From Thioclava dalianensis (GTDB taxonomy: Bacteria > Pseudomonadota > Alphaproteobacteria > Rhodobacterales > Rhodobacteraceae): a stretch of DNA of 64,000 bases. The DNA lies in assembly GCF_000715505.1 (NCBI RefSeq), contig NZ_JHEH01000003.1:62001-126000 (forward strand), read 5' to 3'. Positions 31,564-39,575 of this stretch are shown here, piece by piece (within the stretch, counting starts at the first letter, position 1; each line of letters opens with the position of its first letter). The notes beneath the pieces are model-generated. The model was not told the DNA's origin. It saw nothing but the letters and a program-made list of their open reading frames with translations, and did no database searches. A program made the position numbers and the translations under genes.

Positions 31564-33378
31564 ATGTGTGGAATTATTGGCGTTCTTGGAAAGAATGAAG
31601 TCGCACCTCTGCTGGTGGAAAGCCTCAAGCGGTTGGAATATCGCGGCTATGACAGCTCTGGGATCGCGACTGTAAATGGGGGCGTTCTGGACCGCAGGCG
31701 GGCCGTGGGCAAGCTGGTGAACCTGTCCGATCTGCTGGTGCATGAGCCGCTCGCCGGGAAATCCGGGATCGGCCATACCCGCTGGGCCACCCATGGCGCG
31801 CCCACCGCGACCAACGCCCATCCGCATAAGGCTGGGCCGGTCGCGGTCGTGCATAACGGCATCATCGAGAACTATCAGGCGTTGCGCGCCGAGCTGGCCG
31901 AGGCCGGGATCGCCGCGCAGACCCAGACCGATACCGAGACCGTCGCGCTGCTGACCCGCATGTTCATGGAGCGCGGGATGGATGCCCGCACGGCGGCGGT
32001 CGAGACGCTGGGCAAGCTGGAAGGCGCGTTTGCCCTGCTCTGGCTCTTTGATGGCGAGGAGGATCTGATGATCGCCGCGCGCAAGGGCTCTCCGCTCGCG
32101 ATCGGCTATGGCGATGGCGAGATGTTCGTGGGCTCGGACGCAATTGCGCTGGCGCCGATGACCGACCGGCTGACCTATCTGGAAGAGGGCGATTACGCTT
32201 TCATCACCCGCGCGGGCGCCGAGATTTTCGACGCCGAGGGCCGTCATGCGAACCGCAGCGAGCAGCGCATCGAACTGGGTCAGGCACAGATCGAAAAGGC
32301 GGGCTACAAGCATTTCATGGGCAAGGAAATCGCCGAGCAGCCCGTGGTGCTGGCTGACGCTTTGCGACATTATCTGCCCCAGACCGGGCTGAATATGCCC
32401 GAGGAATTGGACTTTTCCAACATTGACCGGATTTCCCTCGTTGCCTGCGGCACGGCCTTCTATGCCTGCTCGGTGGCGAAATACTGGTTCGAAAGTTTCG
32501 CACGAATCCCCGTTGAGATCGACGTGGCCTCTGAGTTCCGCTACCGCGAGCCGCCACTGTCCGAGCGCGGCATGACGATCTTTGTCAGCCAGTCCGGCGA
32601 GACTGCCGATACGCTGGCAGCCCTGCGCTATTGCCATGAGAAAGTGGCCAAGACGGTGGCGGTGGTGAACGTCCCCACCTCGTCGATTGCGCGCGAGGTC
32701 GATATCGCGCTGCCGATCATGGCAGGCGTCGAGATCGGCGTGGCTTCGACCAAAGCGTTTACCGCCCAGCTTCTGGTGCTGGCCGTCATGGCCCTCAAGG
32801 CCGGGCGCGACCGCGACCAGCTGGATGGCCCGGATCTGGCGTGCCATTGCGACACGCTGCGCAGCCTGCCGGGGTTGATGAATACCGCTTTGGCGCTGGA
32901 TGCGCCGATTGCCGAGCTGGCCGAGCATCTGGCCGAGGCGCAGGATATTCTCTTTCTGGGCCGCGGCCCGATGTATCCGCTGGCCCTTGAAGGGGCGCTC
33001 AAACTCAAGGAAATCAGCTATATCCATGCCGAGGGCTATGCCAGCGGCGAGCTGAAACACGGCCCCATCGCGCTGATCGACCGCACGGTTCCGGTGATCG
33101 TCATGGCCCCCTTCGACCGGCTGTTCGACAAAACGGTCTCGAATATGCAAGAGGTGATGGCGCGCCACGGCATGGTGCTGCTGGCCTCGGATGCCAAGGG
33201 GCTGAAGGCAGCGCAAGACGGCACTTGGGCGCAGCTGCAACTTCCTGAAATCGCAGAGCCTTTCGCGCCGATCCTCTATGCGGTGCCGGCGCAATTGCTA
33301 GCCTATCACACGGCGGTCGCCAAGGGCACCGATGTCGATCAACCTCGCAACCTTGCAAAATCGGTGACAGTCGAATGA
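31564..33378 (+). CDS. glmS: Glutamine-fructose-6-phosphate aminotransferase (isomerizing)
   Basis: A 604-residue enzyme converting fructose-6-phosphate and glutamine to glucosamine-6-phosphate, two steps before the GlmU reaction. After the initiator methionine comes the catalytic Cys2 (MCGIIGVLGKNEVAPLLVES), then KRLEYRGYDSSGIA. The two SIS sugar-phosphate domains follow, with SQSGETADTLAALR, and the C-terminus ends NLAKSVTVE. It abuts glmU, an arrangement that couples both steps. No ribozyme-like leader is seen. Confidence 0.98.
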   Translation: MCGIIGVLGKNEVAPLLVESLKRLEYRGYDSSGIATVNGGVLDRRRAVGKLVNLSDLLVHEPLAGKSGIGHTRWATHGAPTATNAHPHKAGPVAVVHNGIIENYQALRAELAEAGIAAQTQTDTETVALLTRMFMERGMDARTAAVETLGKLEGAFALLWLFDGEEDLMIAARKGSPLAIGYGDGEMFVGSDAIALAPMTDRLTYLEEGDYAFITRAGAEIFDAEGRHANRSEQRIELGQAQIEKAGYKHFMGKEIAEQPVVLADALRHYLPQTGLNMPEELDFSNIDRISLVACGTAFYACSVAKYWFESFARIPVEIDVASEFRYREPPLSERGMTIFVSQSGETADTLAALRYCHEKVAKTVAVVNVPTSSIAREVDIALPIMAGVEIGVASTKAFTAQLLVLAVMALKAGRDRDQLDGPDLACHCDTLRSLPGLMNTALALDAPIAELAEHLAEAQDILFLGRGPMYPLALEGALKLKEISYIHAEGYASGELKHGPIALIDRTVPVIVMAPFDRLFDKTVSNMQEVMARHGMVLLASDAKGLKAAQDGTWAQLQLPEIAEPFAPILYAVPAQLLAYHTAVAKGTDVDQPRNLAKSVTVE

Positions 33379-34226
33379 GTCGGAAACGCGGAGAAAGCCG
33401 GATCACCCGCCCGGAGCCCTCAGATTTCACGCCCCTTCCGCCCGAGGAAGAGGCGCGGCTGCGCGCGGAAGCCGAAGCCTACGCCGCCTCCGATGCGCAA
33501 TATGAGAGTTTCGCGGAGCCCGATGAGGAGGAAGAGCCGCTCGGCCCGCCGCCCGGCATCGAGGAGGCACTCTTTGCGCTGCAAGCGTGGGAAGATCCCG
33601 CCAAGGCCGCACAGGCCGCCGCCCATCACCGCGCCGAGCGACGCTATCTTGGCGTCCCGGTCCCTGCCATTGAGGATATGGTCACGCTTTGGCGCGCACA
33701 GCTCGACGTGCCAGGTCGGGTCGAGCTGGCCGCGCAGCTCTGGGACAGCGATATTCACGAGGCGCGGATCGCGGCGGCAAAGCTGCTCACGCAGGCACGG
33801 CTGCGCCCCGATACTGAGGCGTGGACACTCATCACCTCTTGGGTGCCTCAATTCGATGCGCTGGCGCTGGCCGATCACGCCTGCAAGGCAGGCGCCAAGC
33901 GGCTTGAGGCGGACCCGGCACGGCTCGACCTGATCGAGGAGTGGATCGGATCGTCGCATATGTGGACGCGGCGCGCAGCCTTTGTGATCACCCTGCCCTT
34001 CACTAAGGCGCGCACACCCAAGCCCGAAGAGAGCGCCGCGCGCGAGCGGATACTGGGCTGGGCTACCGCGCGTGCGGAGGATCCGCACGGCTTTGTGCAA
34101 AGCGCAATCGGCGGCTGGCTGCATGCGCTTTCCAAAAAGGACCCCGAGCGCGTACGGATCTGGCTTGCGCAAGAGGGCGAACGGCTCAAGCCATTCGCCC
34201 GTGAGGAAGCCGCCAAGGCCTTGTGA
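33375..34226 (+). CDS. AlkD-like HEAT-repeat protein (DNA alkylation repair family)
   Basis: A 283-residue protein overlapping the glmS stop by four bases. Residues about 1-75 are acidic and low in structure (PDEEEEPLGPPPG). From about residue 85 the helices follow the AlkD/DNA-alkylation-repair HEAT pattern: YLGVPVPAIEDMVTLWR, AAQLWDSDIHEARIAAAKLL, WVPQFDALALADHACK and WIGSSHMWTRRAAFVITL. Such proteins excise N3- or N7-alkylated bases in other bacteria. Activity is not proven here. Confidence 0.82.
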   Translation: MSRKRGESRITRPEPSDFTPLPPEEEARLRAEAEAYAASDAQYESFAEPDEEEEPLGPPPGIEEALFALQAWEDPAKAAQAAAHHRAERRYLGVPVPAIEDMVTLWRAQLDVPGRVELAAQLWDSDIHEARIAAAKLLTQARLRPDTEAWTLITSWVPQFDALALADHACKAGAKRLEADPARLDLIEEWIGSSHMWTRRAAFVITLPFTKARTPKPEESAARERILGWATARAEDPHGFVQSAIGGWLHALSKKDPERVRIWLAQEGERLKPFAREEAAKAL

Positions 34227-34913
34227 TCAAAGCAGGAAGCTGTCGTAATCGCTCACCAGAAGGTGACGCGGTGCGACATCTTCCTCGATCTGAGAGAACC
34301 GCCCGATCGGGTCGCGGAAGATGTTGTCGGTGCGGTCGTCATTGACCGTTGAGACCTCGCCGATCAGCACATCGCCACCCGCACCCCAAAAGGCGTGCCA
34401 ATCTCCGGGCCGCAGGGTCACGCTCTCGCCTGGGCGCAGCATCAGGACCTCGCCGGGCTCGAAGTGACGCGGAACACCGTCGCACATCACGATACCACCG
34501 GCTGTCTCGTCGAACTGCCCCTGATCATCGGAGCCGTAAAGCTCGACCGCGAGATTGGCCCCGCCGCGATTGATGATGTCCTCGGCTTTGATGATATGGG
34601 TATGCATCGGGCTGATCTGATCTTTCTTTGAGATCAAGAGCTTCTCGGCATAGGTCATACCATGGCCGGCCTGAAGATCGCGCAGATCGCCATTGCGCAG
34701 CGTGAACAGGAACAGCCCGAGCGTATCGAAATCGCCCTGCCCGTAATCAGTGATATCCCAGCCCATCTGCGCCTCGACCACGCGTTGCGCCTGCGGCAAA
34801 CGGGCGCGAAATTCGGCGGGGCTCCACCATGCAAAGGGCGGCAAACGAAAACCGAATTCGAGGATCATCTCCTCGGCCTCAGCCATGATTTCATTCACGC
34901 GAGAACGTTTCAT
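34227..34913 (-). CDS. D-lyxose/D-mannose ketol-isomerase family protein
   Basis: A 228-residue cupin-fold sugar isomerase of the D-lyxose isomerase family. The metal-site region DQISPMHTHIIKAEDIINRG contains the two histidines and the glutamate, and GVPRHFEPGEVLMLRPGESV with RPGDWHAFWG supplies the later histidines. It should interconvert D-lyxose and D-xylulose, or D-mannose and D-fructose. The start at 34913 (MKRSRVNEIMAEAEEMI) is by family; the frame extends upstream as noise. Its stop abuts that of the AlkD-like gene. Confidence 0.88.
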   Translation of the reverse strand: MKRSRVNEIMAEAEEMILEFGFRLPPFAWWSPAEFRARLPQAQRVVEAQMGWDITDYGQGDFDTLGLFLFTLRNGDLRDLQAGHGMTYAEKLLISKKDQISPMHTHIIKAEDIINRGGANLAVELYGSDDQGQFDETAGGIVMCDGVPRHFEPGEVLMLRPGESVTLRPGDWHAFWGAGGDVLIGEVSTVNDDRTDNIFRDPIGRFSQIEEDVAPRHLLVSDYDSFLL

Positions 34914-34971
34914 CTTCAGCCTCCGGGTCGTAGCGTCGAGGGCCTCTCGATGCCCCGAACGCCGCCCGGGG

Positions 34972-35745
34972 TCAAGCCACCCGGGCTGCAGGCCGCCGCC
35001 CGGCCGCCCAGTCGCGCGCCGCATCACCAAAGGCTTCGAAGAGCGGACGCGAGACCGGATCTTCAGCCGCCCGCCATTCGGGATGCCACTGCACCGACAG
35101 CGTAAAGCCTGGCGCATCGCGTACCCGCAGCGCCTCGGCTGTGCCATCGGGCGCGTAGCCCTCGACGACGATCCGAGGTCCGGGCTCGCGGATGCCCTGC
35201 CCGTGCAGCGAGTTTGTCTCGACCTCCTCGGCGCCATAAAGCTGGGCAAAATGGCCGCCGGGGGTGAAGCGCACGATATGGCGGTTGGTGAAGCTGTGCG
35301 CGAGATCGCCGTCGCGCGGCATCCGGTGGTTCTGCCGCCCCGGAAGCTCGCGGATTTCGGGATCGAGCGTGCCGCCCATCGCGACATTCACTTCCTGGAA
35401 GCCACGACAGATGCCGAAGAAAGGCTGGCCGGTCTCGACGCAGCGGCGCACCAGCCCCAAGGCGATCGCATCGCGCGCCCGGTCAAACTCGCCATGCTTT
35501 TCGGTGACCTCGTGCCCATATTCCTCGGGATGCACATTCGCGCGTCCGCCTGTGAGCAGAAACCCGTCGCAGATCTCGCATAGCTCCTCGATCGAGAGAA
35601 GCTCCGGGTCGGCGGGCACCACAAGCGGGATACAGCCGGAAACTTGGCTAATCGCTTCCGAGTTGAGCTGGCCACCCCCGTGGATGGGATAGCGGTCGCC
35701 CACAATGCTGAGATTGCCGATTATGCCGATAACGGGTCTGGTCAT
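34972..35745 (-). CDS. Class I glutamine amidotransferase-like hydrolase (PuuD family)
   Basis: A 257-residue protein of the gamma-glutamyl-gamma-aminobutyrate hydrolase type. The nucleophile elbow is QPFFGICRGFQEVNVAMGG (Cys), the catalytic histidine lies in LSVQWHPEW, and GFLLTGGRANVHPEEY is the oxyanion side. In PuuD it releases GABA from putrescine degradation, but no other put/puu gene is nearby. It is 58 bases upstream of the lyxose isomerase and probably co-transcribed, so the real substrate is uncertain. Confidence 0.85.
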   Translation of the reverse strand: MTRPVIGIIGNLSIVGDRYPIHGGGQLNSEAISQVSGCIPLVVPADPELLSIEELCEICDGFLLTGGRANVHPEEYGHEVTEKHGEFDRARDAIALGLVRRCVETGQPFFGICRGFQEVNVAMGGTLDPEIRELPGRQNHRMPRDGDLAHSFTNRHIVRFTPGGHFAQLYGAEEVETNSLHGQGIREPGPRIVVEGYAPDGTAEALRVRDAPGFTLSVQWHPEWRAAEDPVSRPLFEAFGDAARDWAAGRRPAARVA

Positions 35746-35865
35746 GAAACGTCCTTTCCTTGCGACCAAGGTAGGGAGGAGCTCGGCTCGAGAAAAGACG
35801 AAAAATGCGCAGACACCTGTGCGCGAGGGCAAATTGGTGCATGAATGCGCGCAGACGCCCGCGTT

Positions 35866-36927
35866 TTACGCGACCAGATCATGGCGCAGGATCGCGGCCT
35901 CAGAGGGTTTGAGGGCGCGGCGCGCATAGGCCCCGTAGCTCAGCGGATTGGACTCGACCTCGGGCACCACGGCGCGCAGACCGTCGCGCTGATCGGGCGC
36001 GATTGCCGACAGAACGGTCGAGGCCGGATGGAAGCTTTCGCTTTCCAGCCCGTTGGCCCAAAGCACCTCATGGCGGTCCAGAAGCAGGTGAATGTAATGC
36101 AGCTCGGCCATGCCCGCCTCGATGCGGACCGAGCTGCCATTGACCAGATCGCAAGCCCGCACAAGCACCTCGTCCTCGGCAAAAAGCGCGCGCGCCGGGG
36201 CACCGCGCAGCAGCATCCGGTGCTGCGGCGAGACCAGAAGATCAGCATCGGGGCGATCATGCCCCAGCGCATGGCCGGAAATACGCACCGGGCGCAGATG
36301 CGGCATCGCATGCAGGCGCGCCCCGGAAATCCGGCGCTGCCCGATCCAGCGGATCGCCTGCGGACCGTTATCGCAAGTCGCGACCTGATCGCCGGGGCGC
36401 AGCGCTTCGACCGGGCGCTTGCCCTGCGGCGTGTCGATCAGCGTTCCGGGCGTGAAACAGATCACCCCTGCCGGACCTTTGCGCGCGGATTTCGGGCGCA
36501 GATCAAGCGCGCGGTCCACGACCCAAAGATCGGTGTCGTTTTGCGGAATATGGCCCGAGAACATCAACAGCCGCGCGCCGCTTTCGGGCAGCTCGACCAG
36601 CGTGACGACGTAAACCTTATAACCATCGGTCACGGTGAAGCTCTGATTGGGGCTGTCCTCAAGCCCCAACTCGACGCTTGGGCGCGGAGCCCCCAGCGCA
36701 TCGCCCAGCAATCTGCGGACGGCCTTGGCCGCACGCGCCCGACGCGCTGCCTCTCCCTTGGCACCCTGCAAAATCAGCATGTCGTTCGGGCCATCGACCC
36801 GAATGGCCTCGCCGGTCCAACGCCAGCATGCCCCAACTGTCACGATCTCAGGTGCGGGTGCCGGTGTTCCGTCGATTTCCGTTTGCGCCCAAGAGATTAC
36901 GAACGTGCCTTGATAGCCCGTTTTCAT
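35866..36927 (-). CDS. Hint-domain (Hedgehog/intein-like) protein, intact catalytic Cys
   Basis: A 353-residue protein. From residue 155 the Hint pattern begins: VICFTPGTLIDTPQGKRPVE with Cys157, then LRPGDQVATCDNGPQAIRWI, and the second-block segment LLVSPQHRMLLRG with the structural histidine. The first 150 residues have no recognised fold and no signal peptide. Such single Hint proteins are frequent in Rhodobacterales; their function is unknown and autoprocessing is only inferred. Start 36927 has an AAGG site ten bases upstream. Confidence 0.85.
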   Translation of the reverse strand: MKTGYQGTFVISWAQTEIDGTPAPAPEIVTVGACWRWTGEAIRVDGPNDMLILQGAKGEAARRARAAKAVRRLLGDALGAPRPSVELGLEDSPNQSFTVTDGYKVYVVTLVELPESGARLLMFSGHIPQNDTDLWVVDRALDLRPKSARKGPAGVICFTPGTLIDTPQGKRPVEALRPGDQVATCDNGPQAIRWIGQRRISGARLHAMPHLRPVRISGHALGHDRPDADLLVSPQHRMLLRGAPARALFAEDEVLVRACDLVNGSSVRIEAGMAELHYIHLLLDRHEVLWANGLESESFHPASTVLSAIAPDQRDGLRAVVPEVESNPLSYGAYARRALKPSEAAILRHDLVA

Positions 36928-37231
36928 CACTGCCTTACCTCACTGCCGGGGGCCTTTTACGTGACCCCTCTTGCCCCTTATAAGACGTGCTTAGCATATC
37001 ATTTGACGTATGGGAATCCCCGAGTGACCTTCAGGTCACGCTTCGCGCGGCGCGCGTGTCAAATTTGCAGGGCCCCGCTGTCACCGAAACTTGCGCGTCC
37101 GTGAGCGGCGGGCCCCGTTGCGTGCGCTTATATTCGTGTAAGATAGCGAGAAAGGGCCGAGATGCGGCCCCAGCACAGCATGCCGTCGAGCCCCAGCCCG
37201 GAGCGGCCTCGCACAGATAGGGAGATCACTG
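36928..37231. promoter_or_regulatory. Divergent intergenic region with a perfect palindrome
   Basis: This gap of 304 bases separates the Hint gene from a small secreted protein gene and holds no convincing gene. The perfect palindrome GTGACCT-TC-AGGTCAC lies at 37024-37039, roughly midway, and is a candidate operator. An AT-rich stretch at about 36976-37010 may hold a promoter for either side. No known regulator is assigned. Confidence 0.5.
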
Positions 37232-37549
37232 ATGCGCCTAACGATCCTGAGCCTTGCCACAGCCGTCTTGGCCCTTGGCACCCTGCCCGCGCTTGCCGGA
37301 CAGGACGTGGTGACGCCCGATGCCCCTTCGGCTGCGCAAAACGGCAATGACCCGGCCTTCTTCATGCCCGCCGATCCGCATCTGAGCCTGCTCGACCAGT
37401 CGCGGCTGGCAGCCTATGTGCCCCCCAAAACGCCGCTCGACAATCTTGGCTTTCGCAAGGTGGCCTCGCTTGAGAACACCTTGCTGCACCCGTTCGACAA
37501 GACAACCAAGGCGCGCCTGATCAAGGAAAGCCTCACGGGCGCGATCTAA
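37232..37549 (+). CDS. Small secreted protein of unknown function
   Basis: A 105-residue protein with a clear signal peptide (MRLTILSLATAVLALGTLPALA), followed by an 80-residue mature region without cysteines or a known domain. A GGGAG ribosome-binding site precedes the ATG. It is alone on the plus strand between the palindrome-bearing intergenic region and a strong terminator. It may be restricted to close relatives; I do not recognise it. Confidence 0.7.
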   Translation: MRLTILSLATAVLALGTLPALAGQDVVTPDAPSAAQNGNDPAFFMPADPHLSLLDQSRLAAYVPPKTPLDNLGFRKVASLENTLLHPFDKTTKARLIKESLTGAI

Positions 37550-37561
37550 AGCGACAGGGGT

Positions 37562-37584
37562 GCGAGCGGGTCATTCCCGCTCGC
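37562..37584. terminator. Strong bidirectional terminator hairpin
   Basis: GCGAGCGGG (37562-37570) pairs perfectly with CCCGCTCGC (37576-37584) around a five-base loop. It lies between two convergent genes (stops at 37549 and 37592), so it can serve both. Only a short T-rich tail is present. Confidence 0.75.
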
Positions 37585-37591
37585 TTATCCA

Positions 37592-38413
37592 TCAGCCGAC
37601 AAAGGCTTTCTCGACCACGTAATGGCCGGGATTTGCGTTCGAGCCCTCGTCAAGCCCGCGCGCCTCAAGCAAGGCCGCCATATCCTTGTTGAGACCGACC
37701 GAGCCACAGATCATCACGCGATCTTCTTCCGGGGTCAGATCCGGCAGGCCCAGCACCTGAGCCAGTTTGCCCTCAGAGATCCAATCGGTGATCCGTCCCT
37801 GATGGGGGCTCTCTTCCTGCGTGGTGGTGGTGATCACGCGCAGCCCTGCCGCCGCCTGCTCTCCGACCAGCGGATCGAGCGCAAGATCGGTCACCAGATC
37901 CTGCCCATAGGCCAGATCCGCGCGCTGGCGGCAGGTATGGGTGAGGATCACCTCGTTATATTTCTCCCAAGTCTCGGGATCGCGCAGCAGGCTCGCAAAG
38001 GGCGCGATGCCGGTGCCGGTGGCCACCATATAGAGCCGCTTACCCGGCAGCAGCGCGTCGTGCACAAGCGTGCCCACGGGCTTGGGGCGCAAGATCACAT
38101 GATCGCCAGTGCGGATATGCTGAAGCCGCGAGGTGAGCGGGCCGTCCTGCACCTTGATCGAGTAAAACTCCAGCTCTTCATCCCAAGAGGGCGAGGCGAT
38201 GGAATAGGCGCGCAGGATCGGTTTGCCATTGTCGCCCACAAGCCCGATCATCACGAACTCGCCCGAACGGAAGCGCAGGCTACGCGGCCGCTTGAGCCGG
38301 AACGAAAACAGCCGGTCCGTCCAATGGGTGATCGAGGTTACCTCGGCGGCATCGGGATGCGCGGAGGTCGCCACGCGGTCATGCGTGACCGCATCGAAAC
38401 TCATGTCATTCAT
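37592..38413 (-). CDS. fpr: Ferredoxin-NADP+ reductase
   Basis: A 273-residue FAD flavoprotein. RAYSIASPSWDEELEFYSIK is the FAD-binding motif, MVATGTGIAPFASLLRD the NADP-binding glycine loop, and VMICGSVGLNKDMAALLEAR the later NADP segment; the aromatic C-terminus is replaced by a short tail ending VVEKAFVG, as in bacterial subclass proteins. It is last in the cysG-cysI-cysH operon and likely supplies reduced ferredoxin for sulfite reduction. The start 38413 follows the DUF934 stop by eleven bases. Confidence 0.92.
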   Translation of the reverse strand: MNDMSFDAVTHDRVATSAHPDAAEVTSITHWTDRLFSFRLKRPRSLRFRSGEFVMIGLVGDNGKPILRAYSIASPSWDEELEFYSIKVQDGPLTSRLQHIRTGDHVILRPKPVGTLVHDALLPGKRLYMVATGTGIAPFASLLRDPETWEKYNEVILTHTCRQRADLAYGQDLVTDLALDPLVGEQAAAGLRVITTTTQEESPHQGRITDWISEGKLAQVLGLPDLTPEEDRVMICGSVGLNKDMAALLEARGLDEGSNANPGHYVVEKAFVG

Positions 38414-38424
38414 CGAAACTATCC

Positions 38425-38829
38425 TCAGGCGTTGAGCAACCGGGCGCGGTAGCCGGTCTCGAAGGGGACGGCGCGCCATTGCGCCTCGGGCTGGCGCTCG
38501 GCCATCTCGTCGGGCAGCGCAATATCGTCAAAGCCACAGCGGATCAGGGCGCGGAACTGATCGACCAGCAGCGGCCCGCAGGCGCGCAGATGGCCACGAT
38601 AACCCTGACGGCGCAGCAAGGCGCCAATGGAGAACTCGCGCCCATCGCCAAATCCGCCCACTGTGATTTCGACCAGCGGGGCCGAGCTGAGCTGTTCGGC
38701 CAAAGCGCCCGGATCAGCGGTCGGTCCCAGCGCCAGCGCGGCGCCAGGGCGGTAGTCCTCAGGCGCGAGCCGCTCGAGATCGGCGAATTGATCGGCAACG
38801 AAGCCGTCTTTAGAGACGATCTGGGTCAT
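38425..38829 (-). CDS. DUF934 domain-containing protein
   Basis: A 134-residue protein of the DUF934 family, usually found with sulfite reductase and APS reductase. The segments FSIGALLRRQGYRGHLRACG and VDQFRALIRCGFDDIALPDE are characteristic. It overlaps the cysH stop by four bases. Its biochemical role is not established; genetic association suggests help to CysI or CysH. Confidence 0.85.
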   Translation of the reverse strand: MTQIVSKDGFVADQFADLERLAPEDYRPGAALALGPTADPGALAEQLSSAPLVEITVGGFGDGREFSIGALLRRQGYRGHLRACGPLLVDQFRALIRCGFDDIALPDEMAERQPEAQWRAVPFETGYRARLLNA

Positions 38830-39575
38830 GCAGCCCCCCGGATGATGCGCCCGTCAGGGCCAAAGTGAATGCCGCATTCCTCGCGCGTCTCGTTGGCCCA
38901 ACGGCCCGCACGCGGATCTTCGCTGCTCGCAGGGCGGGTGCAGGGCGCGCAGCCGATCGAAGGATAGCCCTTCGAGACGAGCGGGTGGCGCGGCAGGTTA
39001 TGCGCGTCGAGATGATCGACCAGCGCCTGCGCGGACCAGCTTGCGAGCGGATTGACCCGCACGCGACCGGCATAGTCGGTCTCGAAAACCGGCATCGCCG
39101 CACGTGCACCGGTCTGGAACCGCTTGCGCCCGGTGATCGAGCCGTCAAATTCCGCAAGCGCTTTTTCCAGCGGCTCGACCTTGCGCAGCTGGCAGCAGGC
39201 GGAGGTATCGCGCAGATGCAAATCTTCGGGCACATCCGAGATCGGCGTCAGCAGGCGCACATCGCGCAGCCCCAGATGGGCAGAGAGATCGCGCTGATAG
39301 TCCAGCGTCTCGGCAAAGAGCATCTGTGTCTCGAGCATCAGCACCGGCACATCGCGGTCGATCTCGGAGAGCAGGTGCAACAGCACCGCCGAATCCGCCC
39401 CAAAGGACGAGACCACGGCAATCCGCCCCGGCATCGCATTGAGCGCGGCGCGCAGGATCTCGCTCGCATCGCTTTCGGCAAAGCGCGCATTCAGGCGCTC
39501 GACACTGGCTTCAACGGCCAGCTTGCTCCTTGTATCGAACTGGGTTTCACGCAGCGGCTGCATCACGTTCTCCAT
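38826..39575 (-). CDS. cysH: Phosphoadenylyl/adenylyl-sulfate reductase, iron-sulfur type
   Basis: A 249-residue enzyme (245 if the second ATG at 39563 is used) reducing activated sulfate to sulfite. The PP-loop VVSSFGADSAVLLHLL is present. The cysteine pairs TSACCQLRKVEPL and IGCAPCTRPAS are the 4Fe-4S ligands of the APS-reductase type, and REECGIH near the C-terminus holds the active cysteine. These cysteines argue that adenylyl-sulfate is the preferred substrate. It overlaps the cysI stop. Confidence 0.93.
   Translation of the reverse strand: MENVMQPLRETQFDTRSKLAVEASVERLNARFAESDASEILRAALNAMPGRIAVVSSFGADSAVLLHLLSEIDRDVPVLMLETQMLFAETLDYQRDLSAHLGLRDVRLLTPISDVPEDLHLRDTSACCQLRKVEPLEKALAEFDGSITGRKRFQTGARAAMPVFETDYAGRVRVNPLASWSAQALVDHLDAHNLPRHPLVSKGYPSIGCAPCTRPASSEDPRAGRWANETREECGIHFGPDGRIIRGAA

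Noticed and set aside
31500-31564. glmS ribozyme or riboswitch before glmS
   Set aside because: The glmU stop directly abuts the glmS start, leaving no leader.
36931-37231. tRNA or small RNA gene in the divergent gap
   Set aside because: No cloverleaf or T-loop motif was seen; the palindrome is better explained as an operator.
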